A stretch of 64,000 bases of DNA. It comes from Hyphomicrobiales bacterium. GTDB taxonomy: Bacteria; Pseudomonadota; Alphaproteobacteria; Rhizobiales; Rhizobiaceae. The stretch lies in the NCBI GenBank assembly GCA_900472175.1, contig UCHD01000001.1:434001-498000 (forward strand), given 5' to 3'. This document shows, piece by piece, positions 16,013 to 23,916 of this stretch. Position 1 is the stretch's first letter, and each line of letters opens with the position of its first letter. A program made the position numbers and the translations under genes. Under the pieces are notes generated by a model. That model was not told the origin of the DNA. It saw nothing but the letters and a program-made list of their open reading frames with translations, and did not search any database.

Positions 16013-16285
16013 ATGTCCCATACCGTCCGTGAGAAAAACAAACTGCTGGCGCGGGTGCGCCGCCTGAAGGGGCAGCTCGAAGCTGTCGAGCGGGCGTTGG
16101 AGGTGGAGACGCCCTGCGGTGAAATTCTGCAGCTGCTCTCGTCCATTCGCGGCGCCTTGAACGGGCTGACGGGCGAGGTGATGGAAGATCACCTGCGCGA
16201 ACATGTGCTTCTGGCGGAAAGCGATGCCGAGCGCGCCCGGGCCGTCGATGAACTGTCCGCCGTGCTGCGGACCTATGTGCGCTAA
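16013..16285 (+). CDS. dmeR: Ni/Co-responsive repressor, RcnR/FrmR family
   Basis: A 90-residue all-helical repressor of the CsoR/RcnR/FrmR family. Metal ligands match the RcnR pattern: His3, Cys35, His60 and His64, which in RcnR bind Ni or Co and release DNA. It is followed 35 bp later by a cation diffusion facilitator with a His-rich loop, the arrangement of the dmeRF operon described in Rhizobium leguminosarum. A C-tract operator candidate sits just upstream. An FrmR-type formaldehyde sensor is excluded by the downstream exporter and the His3/His64 pair. Confidence 0.88.
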   Translation: MSHTVREKNKLLARVRRLKGQLEAVERALEVETPCGEILQLLSSIRGALNGLTGEVMEDHLREHVLLAESDAERARAVDELSAVLRTYVR

Positions 16286-16320
16286 AATCCTGATACGCCA
16301 ATCTTGAGAGGAATGGCTTG

Positions 16321-17364
16321 ATGCCAACAGAAAACCTGGTTCATGAACACGTCTTTCTCGGCGCCGGTCATCGGCGCAACGAGCGCCGCGTCTGGCTGGT
16401 CATTGCGCTGACCGCAACGATGATGGCGGCGGAAATTGTCGCCGGCAATCTCTACGGATCGATGGCGCTGGTCGCCGATGGCTGGCACATGTCCACCCAT
16501 GCGGGCGCCATGCTGATCACCGCGCTCGCCTATCTCTACGCACGGCGTCAGGCCCGCAATCCGCGCTTCACGTTCGGTACCGGCAAGCTTGGCGATCTCG
16601 CCGGTTTCGCCAGCGCCATTGTGCTTGCGCTGATCGCCCTGCTGATCGGCTGGGAGAGCCTGCTGCGCCTCGCCAACCCCGTCCAGATCAGCTTTTCGCA
16701 GGCGATCGCCGTGGCGGTAATCGGCCTCGCGGTCAATCTCGTCTCGGCTTTTCTGCTCAAGGATGACCACGATCATCTGGGACACTCGCATGGCGGACAT
16801 TCCCATGGTGGTCACGCGCATGGGGCTCATTCGCACCATCATGAAGCCCAACCGGCGGACGGACACCACGATCATCCTCACAGCCATTCTGGCCATAGCC
16901 ACGAGGGGCATGCCCACCATGGCCATGCAGCGCCCGGCACCGACAACAATCTGCGATCCGCTTATCTGCATGTGATGGCCGACGCGTTGACCTCGGTGCT
17001 TGCCATTCTCGCCCTTCTGGCGGGCAGCATCTATGGCTGGCTCTGGCTCGATCCGGCCATGGGCATTGTCGGCGCGCTGGTTATCGCCCGCTGGTCCTAT
17101 GGCCTCATCCGCCAGACCGGCCTCATTCTTATCGACGCGACCGATACGGTGACGGAACTGCAGAGCGAAATCCGTGAACGGATCGAGACGCCGCAGGAAA
17201 AAATCACAGATCTGCATGTCTGGCAGGTCGGCCCCGGCCACAACGCCGCCATCGTCGCCATCGCCACGGCCAACCCGCACCCGCCGGCCTTCTACAAGGA
17301 AAAGCTCGCCAAACTCACCGGCCTGTCGCATCTGACCGTCGAGGTGACACCGGTCGCGGCATAG
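16321..17364 (+). CDS. dmeF: Ni/Co cation diffusion facilitator
   Basis: A 347-residue inner membrane CDF exporter. Six membrane helices flank a very His-rich cytoplasmic loop (about residues 145-205) with repeated HSHGGH and HxH units that gather metal. Transport-site residues are visible in ALVADGWHMSTHAG (helix 2) and LHVMADALTSVLA (helix 5). A C-terminal cytoplasmic domain follows (DLHVWQVGPGH). It should export Co(II) and Ni(II) in exchange for protons. An AGAGGA ribosome site precedes both a TTG (16318) and the ATG (16321); ATG is chosen. It forms an operon with dmeR. Confidence 0.9.
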   Translation: MPTENLVHEHVFLGAGHRRNERRVWLVIALTATMMAAEIVAGNLYGSMALVADGWHMSTHAGAMLITALAYLYARRQARNPRFTFGTGKLGDLAGFASAIVLALIALLIGWESLLRLANPVQISFSQAIAVAVIGLAVNLVSAFLLKDDHDHLGHSHGGHSHGGHAHGAHSHHHEAQPADGHHDHPHSHSGHSHEGHAHHGHAAPGTDNNLRSAYLHVMADALTSVLAILALLAGSIYGWLWLDPAMGIVGALVIARWSYGLIRQTGLILIDATDTVTELQSEIRERIETPQEKITDLHVWQVGPGHNAAIVAIATANPHPPAFYKEKLAKLTGLSHLTVEVTPVAA

Positions 17365-17443
17365 GGTTTTATCTTTGTGGAGACCGTGAACCGCCGCCCA
17401 AGGCGGTTCGCTGCAGAATCGTTTTGCAGCTCTGATCATACAA

Positions 17444-17473
17444 AAAAGCCGGCAGGTCGCCCCGCCGGCTTTT
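17444..17473. terminator. Bidirectional terminator between dmeF and the glucose dehydrogenase gene
   Basis: Arms AAAAGCCGGC (17444-17453) and GCCGGCTTTT (17464-17473) with a 10-base loop give a U-tract on both strands. It lies between two convergent genes and can end both. Confidence 0.85.
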
Positions 17474-17492
17474 CCATGTGTTGAAGACTGGC

Positions 17493-19835
17493 CTACTTCG
17501 CCAGTTTGTACGCGATCACGTAATCCCCGGGCTTCGTCCCCACCGAGCCATGGCCGCCGGCGACGATCAGCACGAACTGCGTGCCGTCGTCGGTGGCATA
17601 GCTCATCGGTGTCGACTGGCCACCGGCCGGAAGACGGCCTTCCCAGAGCACCTTGCCGGTCGTCAAATCATAGGCGCGGATAAAATTGTCGACGGCCGCA
17701 CCGAGGAAGGCGACGCCGCCCTTGGTGATCATCGGGCCGCCGATACCGGGCACGCCGACCTTGAAGGGCAGGGGAAGCGGCGTCATGTCCTGCACGGTGC
17801 CATTCCGGTGCTTGTAGGCGATCTTGCCGGTCTTCAAATCCGCACCGGCGACATAGCCCCATGGCGGCGCCTGGCAGGGAATGCCGAGCGGCCCGAGGAA
17901 CGGCCCCATGAAGACGCCGTAAGGTGCGCCGTCATTGCGGTTGAGGCCCTGCTCGGACCCTTTCTCGTCCTGGCCCTTGGCAGGGATCTGGTCGCGCGGC
18001 ACCAGTCTCGACGTGAAGGCCAGATAGGTCGGCATGCCGAACATCACCTGCCGTTCCGGATCGACCGCAACGGAGCCCCAGTTGAAGGTGCCGAAATTAC
18101 CGGGATAGATCAGGCTGCCTTCCAGCGATGGCGGCGTGTAGCGGCCTTCATATTTCAGCCGCTTGAAGTCGATCCGGCAGGCGAGCTGGTCGAACATCGT
18201 CACGCCCCACATGTTCTTGTCCGTCAAAGGCGGCGGCGAGAAGGTGAGGTCGGAGATCGGCTGGGTCGGTGCGGTAAAGTCCTCCGGGATGGCGCCGCTC
18301 GGCGCCGGGATTTCCTTGACAGGGATGATGGGCTCGCCGGTACGCCGGTCAAGCACGTAGATATCGCCCTGCTTGGTCGGGCCGACAAGCGCCGGAACCG
18401 GTTGGCCGTCCTTGCCGGTAATGTCGAGCAGCACCGGCTGGGCGGGAACGTCCATGTCCCAGAGGTCATGATGCACGGTCTGGCGCACCCAGCGGACTGC
18501 GCCGGTGGTGATATCCAGCGCCACGATCGACGACGAGTATTTCTCGACATGCTCCGAACGGCCCATGCCGAGCTGGTCGGGCACCTGGTTGCCGAGCGGG
18601 ATATAAACGAGGTTCAGCTTGTCGTCATAGCTGAACACCGACCAACTGTTGGGCGAATTGGTCGTGTAGGTCTGGCCCTCCGGCAGCGGCGTCGTCACGT
18701 CCGGGTTGCCACTGTCCCAATTCCAGACCAGGGCGCCGGTATTGACGTCGAAGGCGCGGATGACGCCCGACTGTTCCTGCGTCGAATAGTTGTCGTTGAC
18801 GGCGCCGCCGATGATGATCTTGCCCTGCGTGATCACCGGTGGCGAGGTCGAGTAATAATAGCCGGCCGGATTGTATTTCATGCCGGTTTCCAGATGCAGC
18901 GTGCCCTTGTCGGCAAAGTTTTCGCAAACCTTTCCATCGGCCGCATCGAGCGCGATCAGCCGCGCATCTGCCGTCGGCAGATAGACCCGCTCGGCGCAAG
19001 GGCTGCCTTGAGCTGCTGCCGGATCGGCGTAGTAGCTGACGCCACGGCAGGTCTGGTGCTGCCTGTCCGGGTTCATGCCGGAATTGGCGTCGAACTTCCA
19101 TTTTTCCTTGCCGGTCGCGGCATCAAGCGCGATGGCCAGATTATGCGGGGTGCACATGTAGAGTGTGTCGCGGATTTTCAGCGGCGTCACCTGATAGGTG
19201 GTTTCGCCAATATCATCCGGCCGTTTCACGTCGCCGGTCTGATATTGCCAGGCAACCTGCAGCGTCCCGACATTCTCGGGCGTGATCTGCGCCAGCGGCG
19301 AGTAGCGCTGGCCATAGGGCGTGCGGCCATACTGATGCCATTCGCCCTCCGGCACATTGCCACCGAGATCGACCGCGGCCGTTGTGGTGCCGACTGGCAG
19401 TTCGCCAGCAAGATCAAGCGGGTCCTGTGTCATCGAATATCCGGCAACAACAATCGAGGCGAGAACAGCGAGACCGAGCGGTAGGGCGCTGGCCGGATAG
19501 GCCTCGCCTGTCGGGCTGGCAAAGCCGAGGCCACGGCGGATGCCCGGTAGTAACAGCCATAGGCCAAGCAGGATGATGACGCCGCCGCGCGGGCCGAGCT
19601 GCCACCAGTCGAAGCCGACCTCCCAGATCGCCCAGGCGAGCGTACCGATGATCAGCAGCGCATAGACGGTAAGTGCGGCACCCCGCCGTGCAAACAAAAG
19701 GAAAGCGGTGATGAGGAAGCCGAGACCGGCAATGGCATAATACCAGCTGCCGCCGAGCAGGATGAGCCAGAGCCCGCCGCCGCCGAGCCCAAGCCCGATC
19801 AGCGCGAAGACGATGGCCGTCAACAAAATCAACAT
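17493..19835 (-). CDS. gcd: Membrane-bound PQQ-dependent glucose dehydrogenase
   Basis: A 780-residue quinoprotein. The N-terminal about 140 residues hold five hydrophobic segments that anchor it in the inner membrane and bind ubiquinone. The rest is the eight-bladed PQQ propeller in the periplasm, with repeats such as YGRTPYGQRYSPLAQITPENVGTLQVAWQYQTGD and signature segments HQTCRGVSYY, NYSTQEQSGVIRAFD and TVHHDLWDMDVPAQPVLLDI. It oxidises glucose to gluconolactone and passes electrons to ubiquinone. Length and domain order match Gcd. No PQQ biosynthesis genes are in the window. It is convergent with dmeF. Confidence 0.94.
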   Translation of the reverse strand: MLILLTAIVFALIGLGLGGGGLWLILLGGSWYYAIAGLGFLITAFLLFARRGAALTVYALLIIGTLAWAIWEVGFDWWQLGPRGGVIILLGLWLLLPGIRRGLGFASPTGEAYPASALPLGLAVLASIVVAGYSMTQDPLDLAGELPVGTTTAAVDLGGNVPEGEWHQYGRTPYGQRYSPLAQITPENVGTLQVAWQYQTGDVKRPDDIGETTYQVTPLKIRDTLYMCTPHNLAIALDAATGKEKWKFDANSGMNPDRQHQTCRGVSYYADPAAAQGSPCAERVYLPTADARLIALDAADGKVCENFADKGTLHLETGMKYNPAGYYYSTSPPVITQGKIIIGGAVNDNYSTQEQSGVIRAFDVNTGALVWNWDSGNPDVTTPLPEGQTYTTNSPNSWSVFSYDDKLNLVYIPLGNQVPDQLGMGRSEHVEKYSSSIVALDITTGAVRWVRQTVHHDLWDMDVPAQPVLLDITGKDGQPVPALVGPTKQGDIYVLDRRTGEPIIPVKEIPAPSGAIPEDFTAPTQPISDLTFSPPPLTDKNMWGVTMFDQLACRIDFKRLKYEGRYTPPSLEGSLIYPGNFGTFNWGSVAVDPERQVMFGMPTYLAFTSRLVPRDQIPAKGQDEKGSEQGLNRNDGAPYGVFMGPFLGPLGIPCQAPPWGYVAGADLKTGKIAYKHRNGTVQDMTPLPLPFKVGVPGIGGPMITKGGVAFLGAAVDNFIRAYDLTTGKVLWEGRLPAGGQSTPMSYATDDGTQFVLIVAGGHGSVGTKPGDYVIAYKLAK

Positions 19836-20191
19836 GGATATCTCCCGTTATGGAAAGCCGCGCCGCGCGGCAAGTGCCGCTTGAGGCAGGCATTGGGTCC
19901 AACGCCTCTGGGAAAAGGCATTCCGGTCTCAAGGTTGGCCATCGCGCCGGAGGGAATTTGCGCGGTGATCCTCTGTCGGGTGCGCGGCGGAAAGAGTTTC
20001 AATTCGCGCGCGTATCCTGAACATAACGCGGTGCCCCTGCCTTTCAATGGCCACATTTCGGCACAGCCATCAAAATTCGACGTGGCGGCGGGCGGATGAC
20101 TCACAGCATCCCGCGGGATTTCAAAAGGATTTCGGCACGGCCGGGAAATAGGCTAGGTCAACGGCAATGTTGATTCACAACGAGGGTCGAA
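19836..20191. other. Intergenic region between two divergent genes
   Basis: These 356 bases separate the glucose dehydrogenase start from the small exported protein gene. They must carry both promoters, but I see no convincing operator, terminator or small gene. Short ORFs in it look like chance. Confidence 0.5.
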
Positions 20192-20431
20192 ATGAAGAAA
20201 CTGCTGATGGTTCTCTTGGTTATGGTGGTGGCCGTGGTGGGGGTGATCGGCGGCCGCTGGCTGCTCTATGTTACCAACACAAACGACCCGCTGGACGAAG
20301 TTGGCATCGAGCTCAATAGCCGGATGCCGGAGCCGTTGCGCAAATGGGGCTGCGCCCAGCTGAAAGCCCATTTCGAAAATCGCCTGCCGCCGTATGGATG
20401 TGCAGCAACCGGTGGAACCGGCTGGGAATGA
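20192..20431 (+). CDS. Small exported or membrane-anchored protein
   Basis: A 79-residue protein with an N-terminal hydrophobic segment (MKKLLMVLLVMVVAVVGVIGGRWLLY) that is either a signal anchor or a signal peptide. The polar remainder has two cysteines (KWGCAQLK and PYGCAAT) that could form a periplasmic disulfide. No family is recognised. It is convergent with the selO gene ending at 20457. Confidence 0.6.
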   Translation: MKKLLMVLLVMVVAVVGVIGGRWLLYVTNTNDPLDEVGIELNSRMPEPLRKWGCAQLKAHFENRLPPYGCAATGGTGWE

Positions 20432-20456
20432 GACCTGCCGATTAAGAGTCAGTTGC

Positions 20457-21968
20457 TCACGTCCCGCAGAACGTCTTCAATACTTCTTCCTCCGGCGCCG
20501 GTGGCGCCGCATAGGCTGCAAACGCCGGCTGATCCTCATAGGGCCTGGCCAGAACGTCGTTCAATGCCTCGAACAGCGAGAAATCGCCGTCGTCTTCCGC
20601 CGCGCGGATCGCTTGTTCGATGCGGTGGTTGCGGGGAATGAAGGCTGGGTTGACGGCACGCATCGCCGCTGCCGTCTGCGCATCGGATAGCGGTTCGCGT
20701 CCCGTCCGTTCGCGCCAGGCAAGCAGCCAGGCGTCGATATCAGCGGGATTGGCGAAGAGGTCGCGCAGCGGTCCGTCATGGGCGCTGCTTTCGGCTGCAT
20801 CGCATAGCTTGCGGAAGGTCAGCGTGAAATCGGCCTCGTTGCGGTGCATGGCGCTCAGCAGCCCCTGGACGAGATCGAGGTCGCCGTCTTCCTCCGTCTG
20901 TATGCCGATCTTCGCCTTCATGCCCGCAAGCCAGTGGGTCTGGAACCGCGCCCCATAGCCACCGATTGCATCATTGGCGAGATTGACGGCCTCGGACGCT
21001 TCGGGATCCAGCAGCGGTAAAAGCGTCTCGGCAAAGCGCGCCATGTTCCACTGGCCGATCGCGGGCTGGCTGGCATAGGCATAACGGCTGCCCCGGTCGA
21101 TCGAGGAGAAAACCTTGGCCGGATCATAGGCATCGAGAAAGGCGCAGGGACCGAAATCGATTGTCTCGCCGGAAATCGCGCAATTGTCGGTGTTCATTAC
21201 ACCATGGATGAAGCCGACTGAGAGCCAGCCGGCAATCAGCGAGGCCTGCCGCTCGATCACGGCTTCCAGCAGCGCCAGATAGGGCCGGTCGTGGCCTTTG
21301 ATCTCAGGATAGTGCCGGTCGATGACATAGTCCGCCAGCGCCTTCAGGCCTTCATTGTCACCGCGCGCGGCGAGAAACTGGAAGGTGCCGACGCGGATGT
21401 GGCTCGCCGCCACGCGGGTAAAGACCGCGCCCGGCAGAACCCGCTCACGGTAGACCGGCTCGCCGGTGACGACGGCTGCAAGTGCTCGCGTCGCCGGAAT
21501 GCCGAGCGCAAACATCGCCTCGCTGACGATATATTCGCGCAGCACCGGCCCGAGCGCCGCCCGCCCGTCGCCGCGCCGCGAATAGGGCGTCTTGCCCGCA
21601 CCCTTCAGCTGGATGTCGCGGCGTGTTCCATGCGTATCGATGACCTCGCCGAGCAGGATCGCCCGCCCGTCGCCGAGCAGCGGTACGAACTGGCCGAACT
21701 GGTGCCCGGCATAGGCCATGCCGAGCGGCTCGGCTCCCTGCGGAACCGTGTTGCCGGAAAAGATCGCCGCTCCGTCGCGCTCCAGCACATCGGCATCGAG
21801 ACCAAGTTCCAGCGCCAGCGGCCGGTTGAACTTGATCAGCCACGGTTCGGTGACAGGTGTTGGCGCAGCTGCTGAATGGAAATGTGCCGGCAGCCGGGCA
21901 TAGCTGTTGTCGAAGGCGATCGGTGCGGCGGCGGTGGTTCCGAGCGGTTTCGTCTGGCTATGGTCCAT
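20457..21968 (-). CDS. selO: SelO-family protein adenylyltransferase
   Basis: A 503-residue pseudokinase-fold enzyme (former YdiU/UPF0061). Conserved segments include GMAYAGHQFGQFVPLLGDGRA, the nucleotide-binding KGAGKTPYSRRGDGRA, and GVMNTDNCAISGETIDFGPCAFLD with the metal-binding Asn and Asp. SelO transfers AMP to Ser, Thr or Tyr of target proteins and is linked to redox stress. The penultimate region ends TFCGT, with the conserved C-terminal Cys that is selenocysteine in eukaryotes. The ATG at 21968 is chosen; 33 further in-frame residues upstream lack family similarity. Confidence 0.93.
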   Translation of the reverse strand: MDHSQTKPLGTTAAAPIAFDNSYARLPAHFHSAAAPTPVTEPWLIKFNRPLALELGLDADVLERDGAAIFSGNTVPQGAEPLGMAYAGHQFGQFVPLLGDGRAILLGEVIDTHGTRRDIQLKGAGKTPYSRRGDGRAALGPVLREYIVSEAMFALGIPATRALAAVVTGEPVYRERVLPGAVFTRVAASHIRVGTFQFLAARGDNEGLKALADYVIDRHYPEIKGHDRPYLALLEAVIERQASLIAGWLSVGFIHGVMNTDNCAISGETIDFGPCAFLDAYDPAKVFSSIDRGSRYAYASQPAIGQWNMARFAETLLPLLDPEASEAVNLANDAIGGYGARFQTHWLAGMKAKIGIQTEEDGDLDLVQGLLSAMHRNEADFTLTFRKLCDAAESSAHDGPLRDLFANPADIDAWLLAWRERTGREPLSDAQTAAAMRAVNPAFIPRNHRIEQAIRAAEDDGDFSLFEALNDVLARPYEDQPAFAAYAAPPAPEEEVLKTFCGT

Positions 21969-22118
21969 GATGTGCTGATCTCCATCGAAGGCAACGTACC
22001 CGCGCATGATATCGCATCCGCGTGCCGCGTGTGAGCCGGATATTGTGGCAGACGGCCTGCATTGCAAGCCCTGTTTGCAGGGCGGCTGGGGAGATGGCCA
22101 GCCGCCGGAGCTTCCGGT

Positions 22119-23066
22119 TCACGCCGTGGCGGTGATGCAAGCGTCGCAGATCGCCTGAACGTGCCGGTGATCGGTGCCACAGCAGCCGCCGAGAACCCGC
22201 ACCTGCGGCAGGAAGCGCGTCAGATGGCGGTACCACTCGCCAAGGTCGGCGGGATCACCATCATCAAGCCTTTCGCTCTCGTCGAGCTGCTGATGGCTCA
22301 TCGTCGATGCATTGGCGCGGATGCCGCCGATCCGCTTCAGCCACGCCGCGTTGCCCAGCAGCACCGTGTCGAAATGGCTCGGATGAGCGCAGTTGATCAT
22401 GTAGTAATGCGGATAGGCGCCGGTTGCCGCATCCACGGTTTCGATGGCCTCCTGCAATGTCTTGCCGGTCACCAGCTTGCCGTCGGTTTCGACGGTGAAG
22501 GAAATGGCGCAGGGCATGTTCATCCGTTTGGCGGCGCGGCTAATGCCGATCGCCTCGCCAATACCAGTGAGCGTGAAGGCCGTCACCATATCGGCCTCCG
22601 TGCCGGCAAAGGTTTCGATCTGCGCGGCGTGATAGGCCTCTGCCTCATCGGCATCCATGTTGCCGGCCTTGTAGCCATCGCCCCGCGGGCCGAGCGTGCC
22701 ACTGATGACGATCGGCATGCCGGGCCGCTCATATGCGGTACGAAGGTCACTCAGCAGGTCGATTGCGTCCCGGTTAACCGCCTTCAGCGCCTCTGCGTCA
22801 TGACCGGTCTTTTCGCCCCAGTCGGCATTGGCGCGCCAGGTCGCGGTGTCGAGCACGAAGCCGGTGCGGCTGCGGGCGGCGATATCGAGATAGCGGGTAT
22901 AATAGTCCTTCAGCTGCCGGCGCCCCGTGGGCTCGGCCAAAAGCACGAAGGAGGCGAAATGCGGCAGCTCAATGCCTTCATGAAAGATCAGCGTCGTTTC
23001 CATGCCGCCGTCGGTCAGGAATGCACCGCCCTTCAATTGCGGCAGATCGTTTCGGTACCGGCTCAT
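22119..23066 (-). CDS. Homocysteine S-methyltransferase family protein
   Basis: A 315-residue protein of the homocysteine methyltransferase (Pfam S-methyl_trans) family. The zinc-binding cysteines are in INCAHPSHF and GGCCGTDHRH, and the start DGGMETTLIF matches the family N-terminus. It probably transfers a methyl group from a donor such as S-methylmethionine or betaine to homocysteine to make methionine; the donor is not identifiable. The ATG at 23066 follows a GAGGGGG ribosome site, favoured over an in-frame start ten codons upstream. Cytoplasmic; no operon partner is evident. Confidence 0.87.
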   Translation of the reverse strand: MSRYRNDLPQLKGGAFLTDGGMETTLIFHEGIELPHFASFVLLAEPTGRRQLKDYYTRYLDIAARSRTGFVLDTATWRANADWGEKTGHDAEALKAVNRDAIDLLSDLRTAYERPGMPIVISGTLGPRGDGYKAGNMDADEAEAYHAAQIETFAGTEADMVTAFTLTGIGEAIGISRAAKRMNMPCAISFTVETDGKLVTGKTLQEAIETVDAATGAYPHYYMINCAHPSHFDTVLLGNAAWLKRIGGIRANASTMSHQQLDESERLDDGDPADLGEWYRHLTRFLPQVRVLGGCCGTDHRHVQAICDACITATA

Positions 23067-23371
23067 GTCGTTCACCCCCTCTGTCCTGTGAGACATGCTG
23101 GAGCGGGTGAGTGTAATATATTTTATTAGTTTCTAAAATAATGGACGTGCGGCCGATACCAAAGATGTTCAAGCAAGCTTCGCATCGTCTTGAACAGACT
23201 CTCGTTTTGGAAAGGCTACCCGATCCAGCCGGTGTCCAATCTCCGCCGCAAGCTCTGCCAGCTTTCGCATCGTGTTGAGATTGCGCGATGTCGCCTGTGT
23301 CAGTGCGGGGAGCTTGTGCCGCGCGCCGCATCTGCCAATCAGGTGCGACGCGGCAGCGCGCGTTGCGACGA
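23067..23371. other. Intergenic region without recognised feature
   Basis: These 305 bases lie upstream of the methyltransferase gene and hold an AT-rich stretch (23110-23150) that likely contains its promoter. I see no other element or credible gene. Confidence 0.5.
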
Positions 23372-23836
23372 TCAGATCGTCGCGTTGGATGCAGCTTCCG
23401 CCTGCGCCGTACCGCCGTCCTGCGGAATCTCCAGCTGGCGCTTGATCGCTTCCTTGATTTCCGCCTCGATAGCGGCGCGGGCATCCGCGTCCATGGCGGC
23501 AAGGTCTTCCTCCGTCAAATCCTTGTCGGCGAGAATCTGCGCCCGGATCTTTTCGGCCAGCGACATTTTCGACCAGTCCATGAATTCGTCAGCCGGGCTG
23601 TCTTTCGGCGCTGCGGTCACCGGGCCGGTTTCGCCTTCCAGCTTGTCGGCCATCGACAGCCAGAGCGCGGAAGACAAAGATGCGGAGGAACCGGATGAAC
23701 CGATCGAAACGGTCGGCGCCTGTGTGCGCTCATTGCCGCCGCCGCCATCGATGTTGAGCGCTAGGCCAGAGGACGCCGCGCCCTGGTTGCCGTTTTGCGG
23801 GCGGTAATAATTGCTGATGCTGTCGCCGATCTTCAT
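23372..23836 (-). CDS. Conserved hypothetical protein with coiled C-terminus
   Basis: A 154-residue soluble protein. The N-terminal 70 residues are Gly/Ser-rich and probably disordered. The C-terminal half (MSLAEKIRAQILADKDLTEEDLAAMDADARAAIEAEIKEAIKRQLE) is a charged helical region. No enzymatic motif is visible. It lies 80 bp downstream of the oligopeptidase B gene on the same strand. Its ribosome site AGGGAG is buried in a perfect hairpin (23841-23868), so translation is probably controlled. I do not recognise a family beyond similar proteins in rhizobia. Confidence 0.7.
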   Translation of the reverse strand: MKIGDSISNYYRPQNGNQGAASSGLALNIDGGGGNERTQAPTVSIGSSGSSASLSSALWLSMADKLEGETGPVTAAPKDSPADEFMDWSKMSLAEKIRAQILADKDLTEEDLAAMDADARAAIEAEIKEAIKRQLEIPQDGGTAQAEAASNATI

Positions 23837-23840
23837 GGCC

Positions 23841-23868
23841 AATCTCCCTGCAAGGTTGCAGGGAGATT
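23841..23868 (-). promoter_or_regulatory. Perfect hairpin sequestering a Shine-Dalgarno site
   Basis: AATCTCCCTGCAA and TTGCAGGGAGATT form 13-bp perfect arms separated by two bases. Read on the minus strand, the 3' arm contains AGGGAG, the ribosome site of the gene starting at 23836, and ends 4 bases before its ATG. There is no U-tract, so a switch on translation initiation fits better than a terminator. Confidence 0.65.
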
Positions 23869-23916
23869 TATCCTTCGGGGCATGTGCCGGGCTTGCCAAA
23901 GCCGCGGCGGGATGGG

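Noticed and set aside
17478-19484. A 668-codon ORF on the plus strand opposite the glucose dehydrogenase
   Set aside because: The opposite strand encodes a full-length, motif-rich PQQ dehydrogenase; the plus-strand ORF is Arg/His/Gly-rich without any domain and is a codon-bias shadow.
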